Shown piece by piece: positions 18,732 to 27,558 of a DNA stretch of 64,000 bases (position 1 is the stretch's first letter; each line of letters begins with the position of its first letter). The position numbers and the translations under genes are program-made. Location of the stretch: the NCBI GenBank assembly GCA_029266635.1, contig JAQSWM010000001.1, positions 124,001-188,000 on the forward strand, read 5' to 3'. This stretch comes from Sphingobacteriaceae bacterium. GTDB lineage: Bacteria; Bacteroidota; Bacteroidia; Sphingobacteriales; Sphingobacteriaceae. The notes under the pieces are model-generated. The model made no database searches, was not told the DNA's origin, and saw only the letters and a list, made by a program, of their open reading frames with translations.

Positions 18732-19391
18732 TCACAAGTGCTCAACCACAAGCCCGTCCTTCATCAGCACCTTTCTATCAGCCATTTCCGCAAGCTCTTC
18801 ATTGTGAGTAACAATGACAAAGGTGTGTCCCAGATTGTCCCTCAGCTCCTTGAACAAGACATGAAGCGCCCGGGCATTGTTGGAGTCGAGGTTTCCTGAA
18901 GGCTCATCAGCCAAAATAATAGAAGGTTTGTTAATGAGTGCCCGTGCAATGGCAACCCGCTGCTGCTCGCCGCCAGATAGCTCGGCAGGCTTGTGGCTGG
19001 CTCTTTCGCTAAGCCCCAACATCTCCAGCAAAGCCGATGCTTCTTTCTCCGCTTCCCGCTGACTTTTATTGGCGATATAAGCCGGAATGCAGATGTTCTC
19101 CAGGGCAGTAAACTCCGGCAGCAAATGATGAAACTGAAAAATAAATCCGATATGAAGATTTCTAAAAGCGCTCAGGTTACGTGAAGAAAGGCTGTTCACT
19201 TTTACTTTGTTCAGGATCACCTCCCCGGCATCAGGCTTGTCCAGTGTTCCGATTATGTGAAGAAGCGTGCTTTTTCCGGCGCCAGATGCGCCTACTATCG
19301 TAACAATTTCGCCTTTTTGAACATCCAGATTAACTCCCTTAAGTATTTCGAGTTTGCCGTACTGCTTGTGTATGCCTGTTGCTTTTAACAT
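18732..19391 (-). CDS. ABC transporter ATP-binding protein (LolD/MacB-like)
   Basis: A 219-residue ATPase starting at ATG 19391 ([13 protein letters not shown]). Walker [11 protein letters not shown]-loop [10 protein letters not shown], signature [14 protein letters not shown], Walker [13 protein letters not shown] and H-loop T-H-N are all present. The P-E-F-T-A-L-E-N motif and G-N-L-D-S are typical of LolD/MacB/FtsE-type ATPases, which work on lipoproteins or with FtsX-like permeases. No permease is adjacent. Heading a run that ends in two lipoprotein peptidases fits a lipoprotein sorting role, but that is inference. Confidence 0.85.
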   Translation of the reverse strand: MLKATGIHKQYGKLEILKGVNLDVQKGEIVTIVGASGAGKSTLLHIIGTLDKPDAGEVILNKVKVNSLSSRNLSAFRNLHIGFIFQFHHLLPEFTALENICIPAYIANKSQREAEKEASALLEMLGLSERASHKPAELSGGEQQRVAIARALINKPSIILADEPSGNLDSNNARALHVLFKELRDNLGHTFVIVTHNEELAEMADRKVLMKDGLVVEHL

Positions 19392-19477
19392 CTGCCGAAG
19401 ATAACCATTTGCATGGGATGCTGTTTTCAAAACCTACGGACCCAAACACTGTTTGATATTTAGCCGTACAAAATTCA

Positions 19478-19497
19478 GGTAAATTGGTAGTTTTACC
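19478..19497. repeat. Inverted repeat before sucC
   Basis: GGTAAA and TTTACC are inverted around 8 bases, ending 15 bases before the sucC start. It may be a leader hairpin or operator; it lies where the sucC promoter and the divergent lolD-like promoter share 121 bases. Confidence 0.3.
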
Positions 19498-19512
19498 GCA
19501 AATTCTTAATCA

Positions 19513-20703
19513 ATGAACATTCACGAATATCAGGGCAAAGCGATACTGAAAAGTTTTGGCGTACGCGTACAGGAGGGCATTGTTGCCGACACCCCTGAGC
19601 AGGCTGTTGAAGCTGCCAAAAAACTGAAGGAAGATTATAACTCAGACTGGGTTGTTGTAAAAGCACAGATACATGCCGGGGGCCGCGGAAAAGGCGGTGG
19701 CGTGAAGCTGGCGAAAAACCTTGAGGAAGTTAAAGAAAAAGCTAGCCAGATAATCGGGATGCAACTGATAACTCCTCAAACCGGAGCCGAAGGAAAAAAG
19801 GTTAATAAGGTTTTAGTTGCTCAGGATGTTTACTATCCCGGCGAAAGCGAAACCAAAGAGTTTTACATGGGCGTTCTTCTTGATCGTGCAAGAGGGCGCA
19901 ACATTGTGATGTATTCTACCGAAGGCGGGATGGATATTGAAGAAGTTGCTGAACACACTCCGCACCTGATCTTCAAAGAAGAAATTGACCCGAAAGTTGG
20001 CTTGCAGGGATTTCAGGCACGCAAAATTGCCTTCAATCTCGGGTTGAGCGGCGATGCGTTCAAAGATATGACCAAATTTGTGGCAGCGCTTTACAAAGCT
20101 TACGAAGCTACGGATTCGTCGATGTTTGAGATAAATCCAGTGCTGAAAACCTCTGATAATAAAATACTGGCGGTTGATGCCAAGGTTAACCTGGATGATA
20201 ACGGTTTGTTCCGTCACCCGGATTATGCCGCTTTACGCGATACTTCGGAAGAAGATCCAACAGAAGTAGAGGCAAGCATGTCGAGCCTGAATTACGTAAA
20301 ACTCGACGGAAACGTAGGATGTATGGTGAACGGTGCGGGCTTGGCGATGGCTACCATGGACATCATCAAGATTGCAGGCGGCGAGCCTGCTAACTTCCTC
20401 GACGTGGGCGGTACCGCAAATGCACAAACGGTTAAGTCAGCTTTTAACATCATTCTGAAAGATCCGAATGTTAAAGCTATTCTGATCAACATTTTTGGCG
20501 GCATCGTGCGCTGCGACCGTGTAGCGCAGGGCGTAATTGATGCTTACAAAGAGATTGGGAACATCCCGGTGCCGATCATTGTGCGTTTGCAAGGAACAAA
20601 CGCTGCAGAAGCCAAGAAACTGATTGATGAATCTGGTTTAAAAGTTTATTCAGCAATTCAGTTAAAGGAAGCTGCGGCACTTGTGAAGCAGGTTTTGGCT
20701 TAA
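19513..20703 (+). CDS. sucC: Succinate-CoA ligase, ADP-forming, beta subunit
   Basis: A 396-residue protein of normal length that forms succinyl-CoA or runs the reverse, ATP-yielding step of the TCA cycle with the alpha subunit. It opens [17 protein letters not shown], the conserved N-terminus of the ATP-grasp domain; [15 protein letters not shown] and the C-terminal ligase motif [15 protein letters not shown] are intact. The alpha subunit gene sucD is not next to it, as is common in this phylum. A terminator follows directly. Confidence 0.97.
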   Translation: MNIHEYQGKAILKSFGVRVQEGIVADTPEQAVEAAKKLKEDYNSDWVVVKAQIHAGGRGKGGGVKLAKNLEEVKEKASQIIGMQLITPQTGAEGKKVNKVLVAQDVYYPGESETKEFYMGVLLDRARGRNIVMYSTEGGMDIEEVAEHTPHLIFKEEIDPKVGLQGFQARKIAFNLGLSGDAFKDMTKFVAALYKAYEATDSSMFEINPVLKTSDNKILAVDAKVNLDDNGLFRHPDYAALRDTSEEDPTEVEASMSSLNYVKLDGNVGCMVNGAGLAMATMDIIKIAGGEPANFLDVGGTANAQTVKSAFNIILKDPNVKAILINIFGGIVRCDRVAQGVIDAYKEIGNIPVPIIVRLQGTNAAEAKKLIDESGLKVYSAIQLKEAAALVKQVLA

Positions 20704-20720
20704 ACGAAACTAATTTTGAC

Positions 20721-20755
20721 AAAGAAGGCCGGCAATATTGCGGCCTTCTTTGTTT
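20721..20755. terminator. Intrinsic terminator after sucC
   Basis: AAAGAAGGCCG pairs with CGGCCTTCTTT around a 9-base loop, followed by TGTTTT. The leading A run also makes it usable for the convergent lipoprotein gene. Confidence 0.88.
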
Positions 20756-20785
20756 TATATAATTGCTTTCGGTAGTCGATAAAGC

Positions 20786-21289
20786 TTAATAATTTGTCCA
20801 TTGCGAAGCTGGTACCTTAACAGTATGAAGATTGCCACTACCGTCTATATACACGTAAAATAACGTTTTAACATTTGATAATCCAGCTAACAAATACCAT
20901 GTTTTCGGGCGTAACTGACCTAAAATTTTCTTAGTCGAGCTGGATTTATGCGAATCTGCCCACCACAAAAAGCCATTATCTCTGTTAAAAAACACCTTAC
21001 GGCTCGAATAGGCGATTCCATTGTATTTAACATTTGCACGATAGACGAAAGCAGAGTCCTTAATTAATTTTTCTAAGAGATCGGACGGCGCAACATTCTC
21101 CAGGTTTATACTATCGCTACTATCTTTTAAACTCATTCTACTAACATCAAATCCGTTATCCACTTCATCCCAATTAGGGTTAACGACATAGTTCTTTGTG
21201 ATAGTCACTTCCTTTTCTTTGCAGCTGAACGCGAATATCATTACAAACACTAAACTTGCCCGACAAATAATATCTTTTCTGACAGTCAT
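20786..21289 (-). CDS. Hypothetical lipoprotein (167 aa)
   Basis: Signal peptide with lipobox F-A-F-S-C23 (C-K-E-K-E follows), then a mature part of about 145 residues rich in Ser, Asn and aromatic residues. No catalytic motif or recognisable domain is visible. It probably sits in the outer or inner membrane, facing the periplasm or the surface. It lies 58 bases downstream of kdsA on the same strand, with a perfect palindrome between them, so it may be regulated separately. Confidence 0.6.
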   Translation of the reverse strand: MTVRKDIICRASLVFVMIFAFSCKEKEVTITKNYVVNPNWDEVDNGFDVSRMSLKDSSDSINLENVAPSDLLEKLIKDSAFVYRANVKYNGIAYSSRKVFFNRDNGFLWWADSHKSSSTKKILGQLRPKTWYLLAGLSNVKTLFYVYIDGSGNLHTVKVPASQWTNY

Positions 21290-21314
21290 TGTCTTTGTGT
21301 TAAATTTCTTCGTG

Positions 21315-21329
21315 CAATGCGTCGCATTG
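21315..21329. promoter_or_regulatory. Perfect 7-bp palindrome upstream of the lipoprotein gene
   Basis: CAATGCG and CGCATTG flank one central base, 26 bases before the lipoprotein start and 19 bases past the kdsA stop. There is no T run on either side, so a terminator is unlikely. A similar 16-mer (13 of 16 matching) lies at 27402-27417. Confidence 0.4.
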
Positions 21330-21347
21330 AAACTACAGACGATCCAA

Positions 21348-22163
21348 TTAAATAATTGCCTGCCTTACCCTGACCAGCTTCACCAGCAAATCTTCAAGCA
21401 AATCAAGATGCAACATATTTGCTCCGTCAGATTTAGCATGTGATGGATCAGTATGGGTTTCAATAAACAAGCCGTCCGCTCCTACCGCGATAGCTGCTTT
21501 CGCAATGGTTTCTATCAGTGCTGGCTTCCCTCCTGTGACGCCGCTTGCCTGGTTGGGCTGTTGCAGAGAATGTGTACAATCCATCACCACAGGCACGCCA
21601 AAAGAGCGCATCTCGAGGATGCCCCGGTAATCAACGATCAAATCCTGGTAGCCAAAAGTGTTGCCACGATCAGTTAAAATCACGTTCTCGTTGCCGGATT
21701 CCTTTATCTTATCAACGGCATGTTTCATTGATCCGGCTGAAAGGAATTGCCCTTTCTTAATATTTATCGTTTTGCCGGTTTGAGCGGCAGCAATCAAGAG
21801 ATCAGTTTGTCGGCAGAGGAATGCAGGAATTTGTAAAACATCCACGTATTCTGCAGCCATTGCAGCTTCGCCTGATTCGTGAATATCGGTTACTGTGGGC
21901 ACGCCAAATTCTTTGCTGATTTTAGCCAATATCTTTAACGCCTTCTCATCACCAATCCCGGTAAAAGAATCAGCCCTTGAGCGGTTAGCCTTGCGGTAAG
22001 AGCCCTTAAAGATGTAAGGTATCTGTAGTTTATCGGTGATTGAAATTATCCGTTCGGCGATGCGCATGGCAACGTCTTCGCCTTCAATAGCGCAAGGGCC
22101 CGCCATCAGGAAAAAGTTATTGCCGGAAGTAAATTTCAGTTGCGGGATGTTGGTGAGAGACAT
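21348..22163 (-). CDS. kdsA: 3-deoxy-8-phosphooctulonate (KDO 8-P) synthase
   Basis: A 271-residue aldolase of the DAHP/KDO8P synthase family, condensing arabinose 5-phosphate with phosphoenolpyruvate to KDO 8-phosphate for lipopolysaccharide core. Seen motifs: M-A-G-P-C-A-I-E, F-K-G-S-Y-R-K-A-N-R-S, T-D-I-H-E, L-Q-I-P-A-F-L-C-R-Q-T-D-L and the K-x-G-Q-F-L-S/D-R-G-N-T-F-G-Y stretch. It starts three bases after the recQ stop, an apparent operon. The upstream enzyme KdsD is encoded divergently on the other side of recQ. Confidence 0.96.
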   Translation of the reverse strand: MSLTNIPQLKFTSGNNFFLMAGPCAIEGEDVAMRIAERIISITDKLQIPYIFKGSYRKANRSRADSFTGIGDEKALKILAKISKEFGVPTVTDIHESGEAAMAAEYVDVLQIPAFLCRQTDLLIAAAQTGKTINIKKGQFLSAGSMKHAVDKIKESGNENVILTDRGNTFGYQDLIVDYRGILEMRSFGVPVVMDCTHSLQQPNQASGVTGGKPALIETIAKAAIAVGADGLFIETHTDPSHAKSDGANMLHLDLLEDLLVKLVRVRQAII

Positions 22164-22166
22164 GTA

Positions 22167-24356
22167 TTAATTTCCTAATTCCGACAAAAACTTAATACGC
22201 ATCAACTGCAATTCCTCGCGGGTATAATCGTCGGTACCAAGCTCCTTCAACGCAACATCGATAGAATCCACCTCGCTGCTGCGGAAATAATCGAACACTT
22301 CATCCTGCCTGTCTTCTTCAATCAAATCGTCGATATAGTAGCTCAGATTCAACTTTGTGCCAGAGTTCACAATGGTTTCGACTTCCTTCAGCATATCTTC
22401 GTAGCTAAGGCCTTTGGAAGATGCAATGTCGTCAAGCGCAATATGGCGGTCAATGTTCTGGATGATAGAAACTTTCAACGCCGATTTGTTGGCTGCGCTT
22501 TTAATCACCAGGTCTATTGGGCGGTCAATATCGTTTTCTTCTACGTACTTTTTAATCAGCTCCACAAACGGCCCGCCAAACTTAAGCGCCTTTCCCGATC
22601 CCACGCCCTGGATCTGCTTCAGCTCGTCTGTGGTGATCGGGTAATGCGTGCACATCTCCTCCAAAGAAGGATCCTGGAAAATAACAAACGGCGGAAGGTT
22701 CTTTTGCTTGGCGATCTTCTTGCGTAAATCCTTCAGCATCTGCAGTAACTGGGTGTCCAGCGTTCCGCCCGCTTGTGCTAAGCCTTCCTCCTGCTCATCT
22801 TCAGTTACTTCTATAGAATTGTTGAGGATAAACTTTAGAGCGTGCGGATTCTGGATAAAGCTCTTACCGGATTTGGTCAGCTTTAAAAGCCCGTAGCTGT
22901 CGGTGTCTTTAGCTACATAATTATTCAGCAGAGCCTGGCGCAGCAATGATTTCCAAAGGATCTCACCCTCTTCTTTGCCGCTTCCGAATGCCGGAAGCTT
23001 ATCGTGCTCATAAGACGAAATCTGTTGGTTATCAATTCCCATGATCACGTTGTACATGTGATGGTCGTCAAACTTTTCGCCTAAATCCTGGATGAGCTTT
23101 AATGTAAACTGTAGCTTCTCGGATGCATCGAAATATGTTTTTGTGTGCCGGCAATTGTCGCACATGTTATTACAACCAGTTTCGTTGAAGTTCTCGCCGA
23201 AATAATGAAGTATTTGCTTCCTCCGGCACACGGAAGATTCAACGTAATCAATTACCTCTTTAAGTATCTGTGTGCCTATTTCGCGTTCAGAAACAGGCTT
23301 ATCTTTCATGAACTTCGTAAGCTTTTCAATATCCTTCTCAGAATAGAAAGCTACGCAGTATCCTTCACCACCATCACGGCCAGAGCGCCCGGTTTCCTGA
23401 TAATAGCCCTCCATACTTTTTGGAATATCATGGTGGATCACGAAACGCACATCAGGCTTATCGATGCCCATCCCAAATGCGATGGTTGCCACAATCACTT
23501 CCACCTCTTCCATCAGGAACTTGTCCTGCGTGTCGGCCCGCACCTTTGGCTCAAGCCCGGCGTGGTATGGCAGAGCTTTAATGCCGTTCAGGTTCAAAGC
23601 TTCTGCAACTTCCTCAACCTTTTTGCGGCTCAGGCAATACACAATCCCTGACTTGCCCGAATGTCCTTTGATAAAACGAACAATTTCCTTCAGCACATTC
23701 CGCTTCGGGCGTACCTCATAAAACAAGTTTGGCCGGTTAAACGACGACTTGAACAAAGTTGCATTGTTCATCTGCAGGTTCTTCTGGATATCCTGCTGAA
23801 CCTTTGGAGTAGCGGTGGCGGTTAGAGCGATGATTGGGATGTTTTCGCCGATATTATTAATTACCTGGCGGATTTTCCTGTACTCAGGCCTGAAATCGTG
23901 GCCCCATTCAGAAATACAATGTGCTTCATCTACTGCAACAAACGAAACAGTTATCAGCCGAAGAAAATCCACGTTCTCTGCTTTGGTAAGCGATTCAGGC
24001 GCAACATATAACAGTTTGGTTTCGCCGCTCAAAACATCCTGGCGTACCTTGGTTATTTCTGCTTTGTTTAACGAGGAATTTAGAAAATGTGCAATGCTGT
24101 CTGTCCCGCCAAAAGCCCGAAGCTGGTCCACCTGATTTTTCATCAGGGCGATAAGAGGTGATATAACGATGGCTGTTCCATCGCTCATTAATGCAGGCAG
24201 TTGGTAACAGATTGATTTGCCCCCGCCTGTGGGCATTATAACGAATGTGTCTTTCTTTTGTAGTATGTTAGTTATAATTGCTTCCTGGTCGCCCTTGAAG
24301 TTATCAAACCCAAAAAAATTCTGCAAGTTATCGAAGAGTGACTTCTTGGTCTCCAT
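22167..24356 (-). CDS. recQ: ATP-dependent DNA helicase RecQ
   Basis: A 729-residue RecQ helicase. Walker A P-T-G-G-G-K47-S, D-E-A-H box (V-D-E-A-H-C-I-S-E-W-G-H-D-F-R-P-E-Y), motif V/VI (Y-Y-Q-E-T-G-R-S-G-R-D-G), the zinc-binding Cys set (C-R-R-K...C-N-N-M-C-D-N-C), a winged helix, and an HRDC domain around residues 515-595 (P-P-F-V-I-F...G-V-G-x-x-K). An extra C-terminal helical region of about 120 residues follows, as in other Bacteroidota RecQ proteins. It unwinds 3'-tailed DNA in recombination and fork repair. Confidence 0.96.
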   Translation of the reverse strand: METKKSLFDNLQNFFGFDNFKGDQEAIITNILQKKDTFVIMPTGGGKSICYQLPALMSDGTAIVISPLIALMKNQVDQLRAFGGTDSIAHFLNSSLNKAEITKVRQDVLSGETKLLYVAPESLTKAENVDFLRLITVSFVAVDEAHCISEWGHDFRPEYRKIRQVINNIGENIPIIALTATATPKVQQDIQKNLQMNNATLFKSSFNRPNLFYEVRPKRNVLKEIVRFIKGHSGKSGIVYCLSRKKVEEVAEALNLNGIKALPYHAGLEPKVRADTQDKFLMEEVEVIVATIAFGMGIDKPDVRFVIHHDIPKSMEGYYQETGRSGRDGGEGYCVAFYSEKDIEKLTKFMKDKPVSEREIGTQILKEVIDYVESSVCRRKQILHYFGENFNETGCNNMCDNCRHTKTYFDASEKLQFTLKLIQDLGEKFDDHHMYNVIMGIDNQQISSYEHDKLPAFGSGKEEGEILWKSLLRQALLNNYVAKDTDSYGLLKLTKSGKSFIQNPHALKFILNNSIEVTEDEQEEGLAQAGGTLDTQLLQMLKDLRKKIAKQKNLPPFVIFQDPSLEEMCTHYPITTDELKQIQGVGSGKALKFGGPFVELIKKYVEENDIDRPIDLVIKSAANKSALKVSIIQNIDRHIALDDIASSKGLSYEDMLKEVETIVNSGTKLNLSYYIDDLIEEDRQDEVFDYFRSSEVDSIDVALKELGTDDYTREELQLMRIKFLSELGN

Positions 24357-24404
24357 GTTCTCTGGAAAAATTACGAAATGGTATTAATAAACAGCAAAAT
24401 AACA

Positions 24405-24412
24405 TAAATTTG
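24405..24412 (+). promoter_or_regulatory. Candidate -7 element for kdsD
   Basis: TAAATTTG matches TAnnTTTG exactly and lies 34 bases upstream of the TTG start, a normal distance for a short 5' leader. No clear TTTG -33 element was found. Confidence 0.4.
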
Positions 24413-24446
24413 CCCGAAAATAGTATAGCAGCCCAAAAGTAACTGT

Positions 24447-25412
24447 TTGAAAACGCCCTCAGAAATCCTGCAAATTGCCCATAATACGCTGCATACCGAA
24501 GTCCAGGGAATTTCCGGTTTAATACCCCGCCTAAAAAATGACTTTGCAGTGATTGTAACAGATATTCTGCACCTGAAAGGACGGGTAATTGTTACAGGAG
24601 TTGGCAAGAGCGCTATTATAGCACAAAAGATTGTTGCCACATTCAACTCTACCGGAACTCCGTCTATTTACATGCATGCGGGCGATGCAATTCATGGCGA
24701 CTTGGGTATTATTCAGAAAGACGACCTTGTAATTTGCATATCTAAAAGCGGAAACACCGCCGAGATAAAAGTGTTGGTGCCGCTGCTCAAACAAGCAGGC
24801 AACAAACTGGTGGGAATGGTCGGCAATCTCGACTCTTACCTCGCCCGTCAGGCTAATCTCATCCTCGACACCACTGTTGAAACCGAAGCTTGCCCGCACA
24901 ACCTGGCCCCTACCACCAGCACAACTGCTCAGTTAGCCATGGGCGATGCCTTGGCTGTGTGCTTGCTGGAGTGCCGGGAATTTACCAGCGATGATTTCGC
25001 GAAATATCATCCTGGAGGCTCACTTGGCAAACGCCTTTACCTGAAGGTGAGCGAACTGGCACTCCAGAACGAAAAGCCTCAGGTATTGCCGGATGCTCTG
25101 GTGCGGGAGGTGATTGTGGAGATAACGAACAAGCGCCTCGGAGCAGTGGCGGTTGTGGAGGACAATGTAATCGAAGGAGTTATCACTGATGGCGATATCA
25201 GGCGGATGATGGAAAAACATCAATCCATTGAGGGCTTGAAAGCTGCTGATATTATGGGCAAGTCTCCGCTAAAAATCAATAAAGATGAGCTGGCGGTAAA
25301 TGCGCTTGAGCTCATGCGATCTAACAATATCACCCAATTGTTGGTTACAGATGGCAGTTCCTATTTCGGAATCGTACATTTGCACGATCTATTAAAAGAA
25401 GGAATAATTTAG
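24447..25412 (+). CDS. kdsD: D-arabinose 5-phosphate isomerase (KpsF/GutQ family)
   Basis: A 321-residue protein with an N-terminal SIS sugar-isomerase domain (T-G-V-G-K-S, T-P-S-I-Y-M-H-A-G-D-A-I-H-G-D-L-G, S-K-S-G-N-T-A-E) and a C-terminal CBS pair (about 205-321). It turns ribulose 5-phosphate into arabinose 5-phosphate, the substrate of KdsA. The frame upstream is closed by a TAG at 24426 without any ATG, so TTG 24447 is the best start. manC follows after 7 bases, giving a two-gene sugar precursor unit divergent from recQ-kdsA. Confidence 0.94.
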   Translation: MKTPSEILQIAHNTLHTEVQGISGLIPRLKNDFAVIVTDILHLKGRVIVTGVGKSAIIAQKIVATFNSTGTPSIYMHAGDAIHGDLGIIQKDDLVICISKSGNTAEIKVLVPLLKQAGNKLVGMVGNLDSYLARQANLILDTTVETEACPHNLAPTTSTTAQLAMGDALAVCLLECREFTSDDFAKYHPGGSLGKRLYLKVSELALQNEKPQVLPDALVREVIVEITNKRLGAVAVVEDNVIEGVITDGDIRRMMEKHQSIEGLKAADIMGKSPLKINKDELAVNALELMRSNNITQLLVTDGSSYFGIVHLHDLLKEGII

Positions 25413-25419
25413 TTTTCAG

Positions 25420-26505
25420 ATGGAGAATAATTTCGCAGTTATTATGGCTGGCGGTATCGGGAGCCGTTTTTGGCCAATAAGCCGCACAACCTATCCCAAG
25501 CAATTCATTGATATTCTTGGGACGGGAAAAACGCTTATCCAAAGCACTTACGACCGTTTTAAAGCTATTGTTCCTGAAGAAAACATTTACATCGTCACTA
25601 ACGATATCTATGCTGATCTGATCAAAACCCAAATTCCGCAGATCAAAGATCATCAGATACTTGGCGAGCCGATCATGCGCAATACAGCGCCATGCATCGC
25701 CTATGCGTGCCATAAAATCCACGCGATTAATAAAGATGCTGCGATAGTTGTGGCGCCTTCAGATCACCTGATTTTAAATCCCGAAGGCTTTGTAAACGAC
25801 ATTAACAAGGCTCTCAAAACAGCTACAAATAACAACTGCCTGATTACGCTGGGCATTAAACCTTCCCGGCCCGATACAGGCTACGGTTACATACAGTACA
25901 ACTCCTCTACTTTAGATCACGACTTTTTTAAGGTAAAAACCTTCACCGAAAAGCCAAATCTTGAGTTAGCGAAAGAGTTTATCCAGAGCGGGGATTTCCT
26001 TTGGAACGGCGGTATTTTTGTTTGGTCCGCAGATTCAATTTTGAAGGCATTTGAGCAACATATGCCTGATATGAATGACATATTCAGAGATACTGAAGAA
26101 TCAGTTTACAACACTGCTGAAGAACATAACTTCATCCAGAACGCCTATTACCAATGCAAAAACATCTCGATAGATTACGGCATTATGGAGAAAGCCGATA
26201 ACGTGTATGTTTTGCCAACTGATTTCGGCTGGTCGGATTTGGGGACCTGGGCTTCTATCTATGACCTGGCGGATAAAGACTATGTAGGCAACGCGGTTAT
26301 TCCCGCAGAAAAAGTAATCATGTACGATTCTTCGAACTGCATGGTCAATGTGCCCGCGGGAAAGCTTGTTATATTAAAAGGCCTCCACGATTTTATCGTA
26401 GTAGAATCAAACAACACGCTGATGATTTGCCCACGCTCAGAGGAGCAAAATGTGAAGCAAGTAGTGGCTGATGTGAAAGGGAAATTCGGGGCAGAGTATA
26501 TTTAA
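25420..26505 (+). CDS. manC: Mannose-1-phosphate guanylyltransferase
   Basis: A 361-residue nucleotidyltransferase making GDP-mannose from mannose 1-phosphate and GTP. The signature A-G-G-I-G-S-R-F-W-P-I-S-R at residues 10-22 and the following P-K-Q-F are intact, as are F-x-E-K-P and W-N-G-G-I-F-V-W. It is the short, monofunctional form without the phosphomannose isomerase domain. It lies directly behind kdsD. Its stop codon overlaps the convergent rlmB stop (shared TTAA at 26502-26505). Confidence 0.94.
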   Translation: MENNFAVIMAGGIGSRFWPISRTTYPKQFIDILGTGKTLIQSTYDRFKAIVPEENIYIVTNDIYADLIKTQIPQIKDHQILGEPIMRNTAPCIAYACHKIHAINKDAAIVVAPSDHLILNPEGFVNDINKALKTATNNNCLITLGIKPSRPDTGYGYIQYNSSTLDHDFFKVKTFTEKPNLELAKEFIQSGDFLWNGGIFVWSADSILKAFEQHMPDMNDIFRDTEESVYNTAEEHNFIQNAYYQCKNISIDYGIMEKADNVYVLPTDFGWSDLGTWASIYDLADKDYVGNAVIPAEKVIMYDSSNCMVNVPAGKLVILKGLHDFIVVESNNTLMICPRSEEQNVKQVVADVKGKFGAEYI

Positions 26506-27266
26506 GCAATCCGCTGCCTCACTGCCTCATACAGAATAACCCCCGCCGATACAGAAACATTCAACGATTCAATTTCTCCGAACATGGGGATTTTTGCCAA
26601 ATGATCGGATATCCGTATGAGCTCATTTGAAATTCCGCTTTCCTCAGAGCCGAGAATTATTGCCGTGGGCACCGTATAATCTGGTTTGTACAAATTATCG
26701 TTCGTCTTTTCTGTGCAGGCAACAAGCTGCAAGCCGGATTCCTGTAGAAATTTCGCTACTTTTTGAAGGCTTTCATGGCGGCAAACCGGAATTTTATACA
26801 AAGCTCCTGCCGAGGTTTTTATAGCATCGGGGTTAATCTGAGCTGAGCCCTTAGCCGGAACTACTATCGCATGCACGCCCGAGCACTCCGCCGTACGGGC
26901 GATGGCACCAAAGTTTCGCACATCTGTAACGCCATCCAGTATCAAAATCAGTGGCACCTCCCCTCTTTCAAATACCAGGGGAATGATATTCTCAACTTTA
27001 TCGTAGGTAATTGGAGAAATGAAAGCTACTACGCCTTGGTGATTTTTCGGTGTTATCCGGTTGAGCTTTTCAACAGGCACCATTTGATAAACCATATCTT
27101 GTTCTTTCAACAAGTTCTTCAGCTCCTGAAAGATAGCCCCGGCCAAGCCACGCTGCACAAAAACCGACTCCAATTCCTTCCCGCTTTTTATCGCTTCAAT
27201 CACGGCACGTATTCCAAATACCATTTGATTTACTTCGCGTTTAGCGCCGGAAGGGTTAGTGTTCAT
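26502..27266 (-). CDS. rlmB: 23S rRNA (guanosine-2'-O-)-methyltransferase RlmB-type
   Basis: A SPOUT-class TrmH/SpoU methyltransferase of about 254 residues. An N-terminal substrate-binding domain begins V-F-G-I-R-A-V-I-E-A-I; the catalytic knot shows D-G-V-T-D-V-R-N-F-G-A-I-A-R-T-A, I-L-G-S-E-E-S-G-I and L-N-V-S-V-S-A-G-V-I-L-Y-E. ATG 27266 (MNTNPSGAKR) is preferred; an upstream in-frame ATG at 27284 would add six residues. RlmB methylates G2251 in E. coli 23S rRNA; assignment over other SpoU family members is by resemblance. Confidence 0.88.
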   Translation of the reverse strand: MNTNPSGAKREVNQMVFGIRAVIEAIKSGKELESVFVQRGLAGAIFQELKNLLKEQDMVYQMVPVEKLNRITPKNHQGVVAFISPITYDKVENIIPLVFERGEVPLILILDGVTDVRNFGAIARTAECSGVHAIVVPAKGSAQINPDAIKTSAGALYKIPVCRHESLQKVAKFLQESGLQLVACTEKTNDNLYKPDYTVPTAIILGSEESGISNELIRISDHLAKIPMFGEIESLNVSVSAGVILYEAVRQRIA

Positions 27267-27275
27267 AGCCTGAAT

Positions 27276-27304
27276 TTTGAGCATGCAAGGTAGCTATATT
27301 TTTG
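27276..27304 (+). promoter_or_regulatory. Candidate promoter far upstream of dnaB
   Basis: TTTG (27276-27279) and TATTTTTG (27297-27304) are 17 bases apart, close to the Bacteroidota promoter layout. It points into the 250-base gap before dnaB, so it would make a long leader or a small RNA. Confidence 0.3.
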
Positions 27305-27558
27305 CGCCTTTGGCAGTATACAGAGGTCAATATTAAATGTTTGAACCATTTTCTTAACAGCTGAAAAGTTTTTAACAAGCCTGAAAAAACGTCGTATAGC
27401 CGCAATGCGCTGCATTCGCCAACAGCTTATCAACACTCGCTGTTAATATCATAATAATACATCTGCCGCAAAATCAAATAGTGTAACTTGCTAAATTGTT
27501 TAGCTTGTTTATAACTTAAAAACCCGCCCGCCGTTTTTTAATATATTTTTGTTCCCCC
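27305..27558 (+). other. Structured AT-rich region upstream of dnaB, no gene seen
   Basis: No open frame of note is present. It contains two inverted repeats: AATGC-GCT-GCATT at 27404-27416, and AACAGC/GCTGTT at 27421-27444 with a 12-base loop containing TTATCAACA. The end is very A/T-rich and runs into a second -7-like element. It may be a dnaB leader, a small RNA or simply spacer. Confidence 0.4.
27544..27551 (+). promoter_or_regulatory. -7-like element abutting the dnaB start
   Basis: TATTTTTG matches TAnnTTTG and ends 7 bases before the ATG, so a transcript from it would have almost no leader. The surrounding TATATTTTTG is identical to those at 3263 and 27295. Confidence 0.35.

Noticed and set aside
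18671-18751. Longer start of the HAD gene
   Set aside because: It overlaps the ABC ATPase gene and gives an N-terminus unlike the family; ATG 18670 is preferred.
27421-27444. DnaA-box-like TTATCAACA in the loop before dnaB, possible origin
   Set aside because: One mismatch to TTATNCACA and only one copy; no cluster of boxes or dnaA/dnaN genes, so no support for an origin.
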